Source of the DNA: Acinetobacter sp. ANC 3832
GTDB taxonomy: Bacteria > Pseudomonadota > Gammaproteobacteria > Pseudomonadales > Moraxellaceae
Assembly (NCBI RefSeq): GCF_002135415.1
Contig: NZ_NEGJ01000007.1
Span: 62,001 to 126,000 of the forward strand
Reading direction: 5' to 3'
Length of the DNA stretch: 64,000 nt
Each line of letters starts with the position of its first letter. Position 1 is the stretch's first letter. Shown piece after piece: positions 8,607 to 18,518 of the stretch. A model generated the notes under the pieces. It worked only from the letters and a program-made list of their open reading frames with translations. It was not told the origin of the DNA and searched no databases. The translations under genes and the position numbers were made by a program.

Positions 8607-10232
8607 TTAACCAACAAATTGTAAGAACAACCAATACAATCCACCAGATAAACAAATGGTTGCAGGCAAAGTGAAAATCCATGCTGAAAGAATGGTCTTC
8701 ACTGTTGCAAAATTGAGTCCTGATCTGTTCGCAACCATCGTACCCGCAACCGCACTATTCAGTACGTGTGTTGTAGATACTGGCATACCAAACCCATCCG
8801 CTGCTGCAATCGTTGTCATTGCCACCAATTCAGCAGACATACCCTGTCCATAAGTCATATGGTGTTTACCAATACGCTCACCTACAGTCACAACAATACG
8901 CTTCCAACCGACCATTGTTCCTAAACCAAGTGCCAAAGCAACCGCTACTTTTACCCATGTCGGAATATACTGTAAGAATGAATCTAAGTTCTTACGATAA
9001 TCTTTCACGACTTTAGCTTGATCTTCCGTCATTTTTGGCAGTTTTTCAGCTTTATCCAAACGCTTAAATGCAGTTGTACTTAAGTACATGTCATTTCGAA
9101 GTGAAGAAACTTCTGCTTCTGGAATATCTTTCAAATTTCCATACTTACCTACACGCTCACCTAAGTGATCGGTCAAACTCGCCAAAGCAGGTACAACTTG
9201 CGGATTTAACTCTTTGGTTTGAATGTATTTTGTAATCGTATCTCGTGCTTGAGCATCCGAAATATCAGTATGGTTTGCATAAATTGCCGTCGCAGTTTGA
9301 TCAGACAATTGTGAGAATGATTGTAAGTGTGTTTGATCTAAACTTTTATTTAAAGAATATGCCAAAGGTACACAACCAATCAAAATCAACATGATTAAAC
9401 CCATGCCTTTCTGACCATCATTTGAACCATGTGCAAAACTGACACCTGTACAAGTGAAAATAAGAATTGCACGAATTAATGGTGGTGGTGGTTTATTGCC
9501 TTCAGGTGGCTGAAACAATTCAACTTGTTTCTTAAAAACCTTTTTAACCAACAGGAACACAATTGCAGCAAAGGCAAAACCAATTAAAGGAGAAAACAAT
9601 AATGCTTTACCCACTTTAATGACTTGATCCATATCTACACCACTTGCACCACTTGAAGAGTGCAAAAGGTAGTTCATGATGCCCACACCTAAAATCGAAC
9701 CGATTAAAGTGTGCGAACTTGATGCAGGAATGCCAAGGAACCAAGTGCCCAAATTCCACAGAATCGCAGCAATCAGCATGGCAAAAACCATGGCAAAACC
9801 TGCACCACTGCCGACATTCATAATTAATTCAACAGGCAGTAAAGCAATAATGCCGTATGCAACTGCACCACTGGCAACCATTACACCGAGAAAATTACAA
9901 AATCCTGCCCACATCACTGCGACTGGCGCTGGGAGAGCATTGGTATAAATCACCGTAGCCACTGCATTGGCAGTGTCATGGAAACCATTTACAAATTCAA
10001 AGCCTAAGGCAATAAACAAAGCTGTCGCTAAAAGAATGACAGAATAAAGGCTCAAAGGCGGAACGTGTGCAAGATCAGCATTGACCTGCACACCAATATA
10101 AATAAGTGTTGCAACAATGATCGTTAAAAACACCGGCATAAAATATTTCGGTGTTGGCACATGAACGTTCGTCGATTTCGTTGCTGTCGACGATTGTGCA
10201 GAATCTGAAACGGGAGGAAGATTAGAATTCAT
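8607..10232 (-). CDS. Inorganic phosphate transporter, PitA/PiT family
   Basis: Proton- or sodium-coupled phosphate (metal-phosphate) permease of the inner membrane. The 541-aa protein carries both PiT signature repeats: GFEFVNGFHDTANAVATVIYTNAL near residue 77 and the second copy near the C-terminus (AADGFGMPVSTTHVLNSAVAG). SFAHGSNDGQKGMGL marks the middle. Between the halves is a long hydrophilic insert (about residues 290-430), as in E. coli PitA. A candidate Pho box lies just upstream, which is notable because classical Pit systems are often treated as constitutive. It diverges from metH across a 461-bp spacer. Substrate assignment comes from the family. Confidence 0.92.
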   Translation of the reverse strand: MNSNLPPVSDSAQSSTATKSTNVHVPTPKYFMPVFLTIIVATLIYIGVQVNADLAHVPPLSLYSVILLATALFIALGFEFVNGFHDTANAVATVIYTNALPAPVAVMWAGFCNFLGVMVASGAVAYGIIALLPVELIMNVGSGAGFAMVFAMLIAAILWNLGTWFLGIPASSSHTLIGSILGVGIMNYLLHSSSGASGVDMDQVIKVGKALLFSPLIGFAFAAIVFLLVKKVFKKQVELFQPPEGNKPPPPLIRAILIFTCTGVSFAHGSNDGQKGMGLIMLILIGCVPLAYSLNKSLDQTHLQSFSQLSDQTATAIYANHTDISDAQARDTITKYIQTKELNPQVVPALASLTDHLGERVGKYGNLKDIPEAEVSSLRNDMYLSTTAFKRLDKAEKLPKMTEDQAKVVKDYRKNLDSFLQYIPTWVKVAVALALGLGTMVGWKRIVVTVGERIGKHHMTYGQGMSAELVAMTTIAAADGFGMPVSTTHVLNSAVAGTMVANRSGLNFATVKTILSAWIFTLPATICLSGGLYWLFLQFVG

Positions 10233-10693
10233 GCAGACGGTAAGAGGATGATAAAATCCCCTTATTGTTCAATTAAATTGTGACAATTATATGACAAATG
10301 TATCTTATATAAAGGGGAATTTCCGATGATTCACCTTTATCTTTGAGTGACCTTCACAGCAAAAACTTAGATAATAAATATAAAAAACAAATATTTATTA
10401 AAATTCATTATCTTCTTTGCTTACAAAATGTGACAGATCACCATGTAATAATTTTTGAAATATTTTAATCAAATAACAACTCAAAGCACTTATATGTTCA
10501 TATTTTGCAATGAATTTATGACAAATTGATGAACATTTAAACAATAAACTTTAAAATTTTTAATGAATAACTTAAATGCATAAACTTTCATCGGTTTTAT
10601 ATTTTGTTTTTCTTTAGATGGTTGAATTTCATTAAAACGATGCTGAATTCTGCTAACATATCGCACGTTTTAAAAACCTGCTGAGAGTTTTGA
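10233..10693. other. Intergenic region between divergent pit and metH
   Basis: 461 bp, AT-rich. It holds the candidate Pho box and further isolated TGTGACA/TATGACA motifs near 10429 and 10516. I see no riboswitch-like structure for metH and no small ORF with a credible ribosome-binding site. Confidence 0.6.
10280..10297 (-). promoter_or_regulatory. Candidate Pho box upstream of the phosphate transporter
   Basis: Read on the minus strand: TTGTCAT-ATAA-TTGTCAC, two 7-bp direct repeats close to the PhoB half-site CTGTCAT with the canonical 4-bp A/T spacer. It sits 48 bp before the pit ATG, with an AT-rich -10-like stretch about 10 bp downstream. Phosphate control is inferred. Confidence 0.6.
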
Positions 10694-13600
10694 ATGTCTA
10701 CACTTGCCACCCTAAAAGAGCTTCTTACCAAACGCATCCTGATTATTGATGGTGCTATGGGAACCATGATCCAGCGCCACAAATTAGAAGAAGCCGATTA
10801 TCGTGGTGAACGTTTTGCAGATTGGGCATCTGACTTAAAAGGCAATAATGACCTTTTGGTATTGACTCAACCGCAGATTATTCAAGGCATTCATGAAGCA
10901 TACCTCGATGCTGGTGCAGACATTATTGAAACCAATAGTTTTAATGGTACTCGTGTTTCAATGTCTGACTATCACATGGAAGATTTCGTCCATGAGATTA
11001 ACTTCGAAGCTGCACGTATTGCCAAAGCGGCTTGTGAAAAATACTCAACACCAGACAAACCACGTTTTGTTGCGGGTGTACTCGGGCCAACATCAAGAAC
11101 CTGTTCAATTTCACCGAATGTGAATGACCCTGCGTTCCGTAATATTACTTTTGATGAACTTAAAGATAATTATATTCAAGCTACACACGCCCTAATTGAA
11201 GGTGGTGCAGATATTCTATTGATTGAAACTGTATTTGATACCTTGAACTGTAAAGCTGCGATCTTTGCCGTAAAAGAAGTGTTCAATCAACTTGGTCGTG
11301 AATTACCATTGATGATTTCAGGGACGATTACTGATGCTTCGGGTCGTACTTTAACAGGTCAAACCGCAGAAGCCTTCTGGAACTCCGTGCGTCATGGTGA
11401 TTTATTATCCATTGGTTTTAACTGTGCGCTGGGTGCAGATGCAATGCGTCCGCACATTAAAACGGTGTCTGATGTTGCCAATACTTTTGTATCCGCACAT
11501 CCGAATGCAGGTTTACCCAATGCCTTTGGTGGCTATGACGAAACCCCTGAAGAAACAGCAGCATTTTTAAAAGAATTTGCAGAAAGTGGTCTGATTAATA
11601 TTACAGGTGGTTGTTGTGGTACAACGCCTGATCATATTCGTGCCATTTATCATGCAGTCAAAGACATTAAGCCACGTCAGATTCCTGAAATTAAACCCGC
11701 TTGCCGTTTAAGTGGTTTAGAGCCGTTTAACATTGATGATAATTCACTGTTCGTAAATGTCGGTGAACGTACCAACGTGACAGGTTCAAAAAAATTCCTG
11801 CGCCTCATTCGTGAAGAAAACTTTGCTGAAGCTTTAGATGTTGCTCGTCAACAAGTTGAAAGCGGTGCGCAAATCATCGACATCAACATGGATGAAGGCA
11901 TGCTCGATTCACAAGGTGCAATGGTGCACTTTTTGAATCTGATCGCTTCTGAGCCTGACATTTCACGTGTTCCAATTATGGTGGATTCATCAAAATGGGA
12001 AATCATTGAAGAAGGCTTAAAGTGCATTCAGGGCAAGCCGATTGTGAACTCCATTTCCTTAAAAGAAGGTTATGACGAGTTTGTACATAAAGCACGTTTA
12101 TGTCGCCAATATGGTGCAGCCATTATTGTCATGGCGTTTGATGAAACAGGTCAGGCAGATACAGCAGCACGTAAGCGTGAAATTTGTAAGCGTTCTTATG
12201 ATGTTTTGGTCAATGATGTTGGTTATCCATCTGAAGATATTATCTTTGACCCGAACGTATTTGCTGTGGCAACAGGGATTGAAGAACACAATAACTATGC
12301 CGTTGATTTCATTGAAGCAACGGGTTGGATTAAGCAAAACCTACCGAATGCCATGATTTCAGGTGGTGTGTCTAACGTATCATTCTCTTTCCGTGGAAAT
12401 GAACCTGTTCGTGAAGCGATTCACTCGGTGTTTTTGTACTATGCCATTAAACAAGGCATGACCATGGGTATTGTCAACGCTGGGCAAATGGCGATTTATG
12501 ATGATATTCCTAAAGAGCTGAAAGCTGCGGTTGAAGATGTTGTTCTAAATCAGAATCAAGGTGAAAGCGGTCAAGATGCCACTGAAAAACTGCTTGAAGT
12601 TGCAGAACAATACCGTGGTCAAGCAGGCGCACAAAAAGCCGTTGAAAATTTAGAGTGGCGTGAACAACCTGTCGAAAAACGCCTTGAATATGCTTTAGTC
12701 AAAGGCATTACTACCTTTATTGATGTGGATACTGAAGAAGCCCGTTTAAAATCAACACGCCCATTGGACGTGATTGAAGGTCCACTCATGGACGGCATGA
12801 ACGTGGTCGGTGATTTATTCGGTTCAGGTAAAATGTTCTTACCACAGGTGGTGAAATCTGCCCGTGTGATGAAACAAGCCGTTGCTTGGTTAAACCCGTA
12901 CATTGAAGCTGAAAAATCGGGTAGCCAATCTAAAGGTAAAGTATTAATGGCAACCGTTAAAGGCGACGTACATGATATTGGTAAAAATATCGTAGGCGTT
13001 GTACTGGGTTGTAATGGTTATGACATTGTTGATCTCGGTGTCATGGTCTCTGCTGAAAAGATTCTACAAACAGCGATTGATGAAAAAGTCGATATTATTG
13101 GCTTGTCAGGTTTAATCACACCGTCATTAGATGAAATGGTTTTTGTTGCTAAAGAAATGCAACGTAAAGGTTTCCATGTACCACTCATGATTGGTGGCGC
13201 GACCACATCTAAAGCACATACCGCAGTCAAAATTGATCCACAATACTCTAATGATGCTGTGATTTATGTGGCTGATGCTTCACGTGCTGTAGGCGTTGCA
13301 ACCACTTTACTTTCTAAAGAAATGAAGCCTAAGTTTGTTGAAGAAACACGTGCTGAATATGAAAAAGTTCGTGAACGTATTGCCAACAAGCAACCAAAAG
13401 CCGCGAAATTGTCTTATGCTCAGTCTATTGAAAATGGTCTGAAGATTGATTGGAATAATGCGCCTGCTGTACCCAAACTGATTGGTACAGAAGTTCTGAC
13501 CAATTACCCGCTTGAAACTTTAGTGCCATATTTTGACTGGACACCGTTCTTTATTTCGTGGAGTTTGGCAGGTAAATTTCCAAAAATCCTAGAAGATGAA

Positions 13601-14386
13601 ATTGTCGGTGAAGCTGCGACTGACTTGTATAACCAAGCGCAGGAAATGCTGAAAGACATTATTCAAAATAAGCGTTTTGATGCCCGTGCTGTATTTGGTC
13701 TTTACCCTGCCAACCGTGTTGCTGCAGATTCTGTCTCTGTCTTTAGTGATGAATCACGTTCAACAGTTACGCATACGTTTGAACATATTCGTCAGCAATC
13801 AGACAAAGTTACAGGTAAACCTAACTTGTCTTTGGCAGATTTTGTGGCAACAGCAGATCAAGCTCAGGATTATTTAGGTGGTTTCACTGTTTCCATTTTT
13901 GGTGCAGAAGAAATGGCACATGAATATAAAGCCAAAGGTGATGACTACTCTGCCATTCTTGCGCAATCTTTAGGTGACCGTTTTGCCGAAGCTTTTGCGG
14001 AACATTTGCATGAGCGTATTCGTAAAGAGTTCTGGGGCTACCAAGCCAATGAAGAACTTTCAAATGAAGATTTAATTAAAGAGAAGTATGTCGGGATTCG
14101 TCCTGCACCGGGTTACCCTGCTTGTCCTGAACATTCGGAAAAAGCGACTTTGTTTAATTGGTTGGATTCAACTGCCAAGATTGGTACTGAACTGACCACG
14201 AGTTTTGCAATGTGGCCACCTTCAAGTGTGAGCGGTTTCTATTATAGTAACCCTCAGTCTGAATATTTTAACGTAGGTAAAATCTCTCAAGATCAATTGG
14301 ATGATTATGCGAAACGTAAGAATTGGACAATGGATGAAGCAAAACGTTGGTTAGCACCCAATTTAGACGATTCGATTGATGCTTAA
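10694..14386 (+). CDS. metH: Cobalamin-dependent methionine synthase
   Basis: Transfers a methyl group from methyltetrahydrofolate via cobalamin to homocysteine. All four modules are present in 1230 aa (E. coli 1227). The homocysteine domain (about 1-325) has zinc cysteines Cys244, Cys307 and Cys308 (FNCALG and GGCCGTT). The pterin domain (about 350-620) has [14 protein letters not shown]. The cobalamin cap and binding domain (about 650-880) has the axial ligand His760 in [11 protein letters not shown]. The AdoMet reactivation domain (about 900-1220) has [15 protein letters not shown]. It is monocistronic and ends in a double hairpin. No cobalamin riboswitch is visible. The cell must obtain or make B12. 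Confidence 0.98.
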   Translation: MSTLATLKELLTKRILIIDGAMGTMIQRHKLEEADYRGERFADWASDLKGNNDLLVLTQPQIIQGIHEAYLDAGADIIETNSFNGTRVSMSDYHMEDFVHEINFEAARIAKAACEKYSTPDKPRFVAGVLGPTSRTCSISPNVNDPAFRNITFDELKDNYIQATHALIEGGADILLIETVFDTLNCKAAIFAVKEVFNQLGRELPLMISGTITDASGRTLTGQTAEAFWNSVRHGDLLSIGFNCALGADAMRPHIKTVSDVANTFVSAHPNAGLPNAFGGYDETPEETAAFLKEFAESGLINITGGCCGTTPDHIRAIYHAVKDIKPRQIPEIKPACRLSGLEPFNIDDNSLFVNVGERTNVTGSKKFLRLIREENFAEALDVARQQVESGAQIIDINMDEGMLDSQGAMVHFLNLIASEPDISRVPIMVDSSKWEIIEEGLKCIQGKPIVNSISLKEGYDEFVHKARLCRQYGAAIIVMAFDETGQADTAARKREICKRSYDVLVNDVGYPSEDIIFDPNVFAVATGIEEHNNYAVDFIEATGWIKQNLPNAMISGGVSNVSFSFRGNEPVREAIHSVFLYYAIKQGMTMGIVNAGQMAIYDDIPKELKAAVEDVVLNQNQGESGQDATEKLLEVAEQYRGQAGAQKAVENLEWREQPVEKRLEYALVKGITTFIDVDTEEARLKSTRPLDVIEGPLMDGMNVVGDLFGSGKMFLPQVVKSARVMKQAVAWLNPYIEAEKSGSQSKGKVLMATVKGDVHDIGKNIVGVVLGCNGYDIVDLGVMVSAEKILQTAIDEKVDIIGLSGLITPSLDEMVFVAKEMQRKGFHVPLMIGGATTSKAHTAVKIDPQYSNDAVIYVADASRAVGVATTLLSKEMKPKFVEETRAEYEKVRERIANKQPKAAKLSYAQSIENGLKIDWNNAPAVPKLIGTEVLTNYPLETLVPYFDWTPFFISWSLAGKFPKILEDEIVGEAATDLYNQAQEMLKDIIQNKRFDARAVFGLYPANRVAADSVSVFSDESRSTVTHTFEHIRQQSDKVTGKPNLSLADFVATADQAQDYLGGFTVSIFGAEEMAHEYKAKGDDYSAILAQSLGDRFAEAFAEHLHERIRKEFWGYQANEELSNEDLIKEKYVGIRPAPGYPACPEHSEKATLFNWLDSTAKIGTELTTSFAMWPPSSVSGFYYSNPQSEYFNVGKISQDQLDDYAKRKNWTMDEAKRWLAPNLDDSIDA

Positions 14387-14400
14387 ATAAATCCTGCTAA

Positions 14401-14448
14401 CCCCCTTTTTCAAAGGGGGAACTACCCCCTCAAGTGAGGGGGTTTTTT
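14401..14448 (+). terminator. Double-hairpin terminator after metH (repeat-like)
   Basis: Two consecutive GC-rich hairpins: CCCCCTTT / AAAGGGGG (14401-14419) and ACCCCCTCA / GAGGGGGT with a T-tract (14424-14448). The C/G homopolymer arms resemble the dispersed intergenic hairpins elsewhere in this window, so this may be a repeat used as a terminator. The T-tract touches the stop of the next convergent gene. Confidence 0.75.
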
Positions 14449-15619
14449 AAACAGCTAACTCATTTTTCTTTAAAGAATGTAAACTTACCTCAGCTAAATT
14501 TGCAGCAATTTTAATAAGTCCCAAATACTTTAAGAATAATTGTGAATCTGCAAAATAATTAGGGTAAGCTTCTTTTACCCCTCCTAAAGCATTTGTAGAT
14601 ACTAAAGCAATTACCCAGCTTTTATTTTCTAATAAAAGTTTTTCATAATCTGCGTAGCGTTGAGTGGCTTGTAAATATTCTTCGGGTTTAAAAAACTCAA
14701 GATCAACACTACCTTTAATAGTATTCAGTCTTAAAAGCACATACCCCTTTTTAGTACTTGTTATTTTACTTTCTACACTTTCTAATAAGCTTCTATAATC
14801 AATAAAATTCTTCTCAATCGTTTTCCCAAATGAATTCGATTTTCCCAAAAAATCACGTATCTGAATACATTCTTTAATTAAAATTCTATTTTTTAAAACC
14901 TTTTCTATATATTGCTTAGTTAACTGTTCTGAATCATTTTTTATAAAAAAATCAGATTCCTCAATTATTGAAAATTGATTTGAAACATCTCTAAAAAAGT
15001 CTAAAAAATTTTGTTCACCATCATCACTTTTTAAGTTTTGCTGTGTAAATAAATCTATGATTTCTAAACTTGTTGCCCAACTATGCTGTAACCTTGTCCT
15101 TAATTGAATCTCAATTTTTCTCTTATCCCCATATTCATTAAAGAACTTTGATATTAAATGAATACCTCGATAACCATTAACTTTTGGTTTTTCGATATAG
15201 TTATCAAATTTAATTAATTTATCATTTTCATAAAAACATACCTCATTCATTAATACTTTCTGTATATTTTTAAGTTTACGTAAATCTGTGACGACAATCC
15301 TTATACCACCAATATCTTGAACATTAGTTAGTTGCATAATTTGTTGATTTTTATTTTTTGCATAATTTAATTTTTTTCGTATCGAGTCAAATCTTTTAAG
15401 CCTTTTAGCCAAGAATGCATTTTTATCAACTTTAAAAATATATCGTAATAATAATTGTTCTGCTTGTTTTAATGGTTGAACATGTGCATTTCTCCAATAT
15501 GTCAAAACATTTAGTGTGTCATTTAATTTTGAATCATCTAACTCAGTTTCTAATAAAGCAATTCCTGCTCTTTTTACATCACCACTCGTATAAGGTTTTG
15601 CTTTACTCATTTTTTTCAA
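14447..15619 (-). CDS. RelA/SpoT-domain protein (possible alarmone synthetase or ToxSAS-like enzyme)
   Basis: Contains a synthetase-type RelA/SpoT nucleotidyltransferase domain at about residues 60-200. Family blocks in order are KRLKRFDSIRKKL (ATP-site RxKxxxS pattern), QDIGGIRIVVTDL, NYIEKPKVNGYRGIHLI, and EIQLRTRLQHSWATSLE. There is no hydrolase (HD), TGS or ACT domain, so it is not RelA or SpoT. The C-terminal ~190 residues look helical and I do not recognise them. At 390 aa it exceeds small alarmone synthetases (about 200-260). It could make (p)ppGpp, or belong to the toxic SAS group that modifies tRNA or makes (pp)pApp. No separate antitoxin gene is adjacent. It is more AT-rich than metH, which suggests acquisition. 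Confidence 0.8.
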   Translation of the reverse strand: MKKMSKAKPYTSGDVKRAGIALLETELDDSKLNDTLNVLTYWRNAHVQPLKQAEQLLLRYIFKVDKNAFLAKRLKRFDSIRKKLNYAKNKNQQIMQLTNVQDIGGIRIVVTDLRKLKNIQKVLMNEVCFYENDKLIKFDNYIEKPKVNGYRGIHLISKFFNEYGDKRKIEIQLRTRLQHSWATSLEIIDLFTQQNLKSDDGEQNFLDFFRDVSNQFSIIEESDFFIKNDSEQLTKQYIEKVLKNRILIKECIQIRDFLGKSNSFGKTIEKNFIDYRSLLESVESKITSTKKGYVLLRLNTIKGSVDLEFFKPEEYLQATQRYADYEKLLLENKSWVIALVSTNALGGVKEAYPNYFADSQLFLKYLGLIKIAANLAEVSLHSLKKNELAV

Positions 15620-16019
15620 TCAATACAATGAACTACTTATATTTTATATTTATACTTTTTAATTAACAACCATATAAAGATATTCATTTTTTCAGTTGAT
15701 CCCCCCTTATAGATTACTTTTTCAAATTAATAGGTAACATGTAAAATATTGACTACCATCGCACTCAATGACTAAACTCGCAGAAGGACAGTAAAAATCC
15801 ACAATGAAATTTAAAAGTGGTTTCTGCCGATAAAACTGTAATCCTAAAATTTGCTTATTACGAAGCCTTGACCAAAGTGCACGCTCAGCATTCGTCATGT
15901 TGTTTCGTAAACCACGAACATATTCCTTATTATTTTAAATAAATTCAATATCTTACATATTAAAAAAATCACTCTGCACATTAAATTTGATCACTTTTTA
16001 TCTCACCAACCGTAAAATT
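15620..16019. other. 400-bp low-GC spacer containing the nuclease relic
   Basis: Apart from the DUF559 remnant, I see only AT-rich sequence here. There is no clear promoter pair or small ORF with a ribosome-binding site. Confidence 0.5.
15722..15934 (-). pseudogene. Truncated DUF559 (Vsr-like endonuclease fold) remnant
   Basis: The minus-strand frame reads NMTNAERALWSRLRNKQ, then FYRQKPLLNFIVDFYCPSAS and LVIECDGSQYF before a stop. This is the beginning of the DUF559 domain, including the IVDFYCP..LVIE.DGxQ core. No in-frame start is present at the expected N-terminus (the first ATG is inside the domain, at 15898), and the frame ends right after the D-G-x-Q motif, so the protein is broken at both ends. 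It flanks the RelA/SpoT gene in the metH-def insert. The domain assignment rests on about 60 residues. Confidence 0.75.
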
Positions 16020-16466
16020 TTACTTTTCAAAATATTCGATACTCATCACATTCAAATGATGCATCATCTCTCTAATAAAAATAAAGTACGCAAAAATATC
16101 TTGCTGATCAGCACGCACTTTTCTTTGATAAAATGCAATATGCTCAATAAAATCATTAAATGCTTTTTCTAACATTATACGATCGACCACACCATTAGAC
16201 TGAAAAAATACATCATTCAACAGTAACATTCTTAAATCAGAAGTAATCGCCAATTTTTCAATGGAATAATTCAAACCGCTTGATTCAAGTAATTCTTCAA
16301 TCACATCAATCATATTTTCAATAGCCAACTCATTCAGCACACCATGACGCATCGCTTGCGATTTGATAAAGTCCAAACCTTGAACAATATCAATCTGCTG
16401 ACCCTCTACATCAAAATGCAGTGAGTTAGTATCCAAAGAGAATTTTAAGATTGCTAAACCCGACAT
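16020..16466 (-). CDS. Conserved-looking hypothetical protein downstream of peptide deformylase
   Basis: 148 aa, acidic, soluble and mostly helical by composition. I do not recognise a domain. Its ATG follows the deformylase stop directly (1-nt gap), so the two are one transcript and probably translationally coupled. Segments such as ENMIDVIEELLESSGL and FNDFIEHIAFYQRKVRADQQDIFAYFIFIREMMHHL look like amphipathic helices. No signal peptide and no membrane span. The tight coupling suggests a shared role or simple co-regulation with the deformylase. Function unknown. Confidence 0.8.
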   Translation of the reverse strand: MSGLAILKFSLDTNSLHFDVEGQQIDIVQGLDFIKSQAMRHGVLNELAIENMIDVIEELLESSGLNYSIEKLAITSDLRMLLLNDVFFQSNGVVDRIMLEKAFNDFIEHIAFYQRKVRADQQDIFAYFIFIREMMHHLNVMSIEYFEK

Positions 16467-16467
16467 T

Positions 16468-16947
16468 TTATAAACGCTCTACAAATAAAATCCCATCCAA
16501 ATGATCGATTTCATGTTGAACAATACGTGCAGGAAAGCCATGAAATATAGTTTCAATCTTTTCGCCGACTAAACTGAAATAACGGACTTTCACTTTTTCA
16601 GCACGAGCAACTTCTCCTCGCTCATTCGGAACGCTTAAACAGCCTTCTTCGCCTAAAATAATTTGCTCTGATTTTTCTAAAATTTCAGGATTCACCATGA
16701 CAATTGCATCCATTTCAGGTGCATCGGGATAACGGGGATTTGGACGTGAAGCCACGATAATCACTCGCTTAGACACATAAACTTGTGGCGCTGCAATACC
16801 TACACCATTACGTTCCAGCATCGTGGCTTGCATTGCATCAGCTAATCCATTTAACCATGTACTGTTAAATTCACTTTCAACAACTAACGCTGCTTTTAAA
16901 GTTAGAATTGCTTCACCTTGTTGTGCTACAGCCAAAATGTTCGACAT
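16468..16947 (-). CDS. def: Peptide deformylase (accessory-type)
   Basis: Removes the formyl group from the N-terminal methionine of new proteins. All three family motifs are present: GVGIAAPQ (residues 48-55), EEGCLSVP with metal ligand Cys103, and QHEIDHLDGILF with ligands His145 and His149 and catalytic Glu146. At 159 aa it is slightly shorter than E. coli Def (169 aa). The usual def-fmt pairing is not seen here. It is coupled instead to a hypothetical gene, so this is likely a second deformylase beside the fmt-linked one elsewhere. That last point is inference. Confidence 0.93.
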   Translation of the reverse strand: MSNILAVAQQGEAILTLKAALVVESEFNSTWLNGLADAMQATMLERNGVGIAAPQVYVSKRVIIVASRPNPRYPDAPEMDAIVMVNPEILEKSEQIILGEEGCLSVPNERGEVARAEKVKVRYFSLVGEKIETIFHGFPARIVQHEIDHLDGILFVERL

Positions 16948-17164
16948 ACTTGTTCCTACATCAAAAATAAAATGTGTTTCAAATCAATCTAACTTAAATT
17001 CTATGATGAATTTGAATATTTCAGAATATCGTTCTATGATTATTTTTGTATAAAGAGCTGATGAATACTAAAATAGATTCAAATGATCTTTGATTCAGCT
17101 CATTTAAGACAACTTTAATTTTAAGAGATTAAATTACAATGAATTAGGTGATCATAATAAGACG

Positions 17165-17368
17165 ATGAATACAGCTCAACTTTTGCTTGGTGTCCTCTTT
17201 AGTTCGATAGGCTTAGGCTATTTTATTTATGGGAAAAAACAGAAAGTCATCATTCCACTGGTTTGTGGCTTAATTCTCATGATTTTTCCATACTTTGTAG
17301 ATAATACGACCATGCTCTGTATCATTGGAGCTGTACTTTCTATCGCACCTTATTTTATCCGTTTATAA
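17165..17368 (+). CDS. Small two- or three-helix membrane protein
   Basis: 67 aa and almost entirely hydrophobic: LLLGVLFSSIGLGYFIYG, a short KKQK basic turn, then VIIPLVCGLILMIFPYFV and a third hydrophobic stretch. The compact architecture resembles small inner-membrane proteins of unknown role often found next to other genes in this genus. Its 3' end overlaps the 3' end of the convergent diguanylate cyclase gene by 14 bp. No specific function can be assigned from sequence. Confidence 0.7.
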   Translation: MNTAQLLLGVLFSSIGLGYFIYGKKQKVIIPLVCGLILMIFPYFVDNTTMLCIIGAVLSIAPYFIRL

Positions 17369-18518
17369 TTTCTGAATAATGCCGAACCTGATTACGACCA
17401 TTGGCTTTTGCAAAATATAAAGCTTCATCAGCTAATCGAATAACGGCTTCTTTACTCAAGTGCTTCTCTGACATCGCAATACCAAAACTCGCAGAAATAT
17501 GAACAGATTCTTGTTCCGTTATATGCACAGTTTCTTTCTCAATCTCTTTACGGCATCGTTCGGCAATTTCCAACGCATGAATCAGTTCTTTTTCTTGCAG
17601 TATAAGAATAAACTCTTCTCCACCAAAACGCCCCACCACATCATGGTCACGTAAGTTTGCACTGAGAATTTTTGCAACTTGCTTTAATACCCGATCGCCA
17701 ACATCATGCCCATAATTATCATTGATTTGCTTGAAATGATCTAAGTCTAATAAAACCAAAGCATAATTATGTTCATCTTCCTGAATCGTATTTAAATTTT
17801 GGCTAATACTACGTCGATTATAAATTCCTGTTAATGGGTCAAGTTGACTAATTTGATGGATGATCTTTTCTCTATTCCGCCATTGAATCAATAAAATTTC
17901 AAAAAGCACGATACTGCCGAAAAAAATAGGAATATAGAGATATAACATGCTCCAAACCCAAAAACTATTTTGAATTAATATCGTATGGTTTAATTCTTCA
18001 CTAAAAAGTGGCGCATAGCGTAAATCACCCGTTGCGCTAAAATAAATAGTCACCAATAAATAAATAGTCACAGGTAAAAATGCACTATAAATTACTTTAC
18101 GATCTAATAAGACTAGACCAACAGAAATCAAACTAATAAAGCCCGCGATTGTCGCTGGACTCATAACACCAATCGTATAACCGCCACGGATAAATGCACA
18201 ACCAAAAAATAAAACCGCAACATATGGCATGACAGTTTGAATAATTTTATGATGCTTCAGATAATGACACGGGAGTATTAACAGAAAAAAGAACACGATA
18301 CAGCTACAAATCACAGTAATATGATATGGAAAATAATCGACATTAATCCAATGTTGTAATGACGGTGTGTAATAAGTAAATAAACACCAAAATAGCCATA
18401 GCGAAAAATCTATACCACCAAGAGCTAGAATCAGGATACTTTTATTTAAGTTAGTCCAATTCATGATGTCGCTATTATATAGAAATTCTTCAATAGCCTG
18501 TTTATTCAAAAATTTCAT
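17355..18518 (-). CDS. Membrane diguanylate cyclase (GGDEF domain)
   Basis: Makes cyclic di-GMP from two GTP. The N-terminal half (about residues 25-215) has six or so transmembrane helices as a sensor region of no recognised type. The C-terminal GGDEF domain starts at DPLTGIYNRR (residue 227). The active site is GGEEF at 299-303, so the enzyme should be catalytic. The product-inhibition I-site RxxD is intact (Arg290, Asp293), at the canonical five-residue distance. There is no EAL domain. It stands alone, so its output target is not given by context, though pgaC/pgaD, a c-di-GMP-responsive system in E. coli, lie 13 kb away. Confidence 0.93.
   Translation of the reverse strand: MKFLNKQAIEEFLYNSDIMNWTNLNKSILILALGGIDFSLWLFWCLFTYYTPSLQHWINVDYFPYHITVICSCIVFFFLLILPCHYLKHHKIIQTVMPYVAVLFFGCAFIRGGYTIGVMSPATIAGFISLISVGLVLLDRKVIYSAFLPVTIYLLVTIYFSATGDLRYAPLFSEELNHTILIQNSFWVWSMLYLYIPIFFGSIVLFEILLIQWRNREKIIHQISQLDPLTGIYNRRSISQNLNTIQEDEHNYALVLLDLDHFKQINDNYGHDVGDRVLKQVAKILSANLRDHDVVGRFGGEEFILILQEKELIHALEIAERCRKEIEKETVHITEQESVHISASFGIAMSEKHLSKEAVIRLADEALYFAKANGRNQVRHYSEIING

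Noticed and set aside
10233..10693. Possible cobalamin or SAM riboswitch before metH
   Set aside because: I found no conserved box such as the B12-box and no matching stems; the leader is AT-rich and unstructured.
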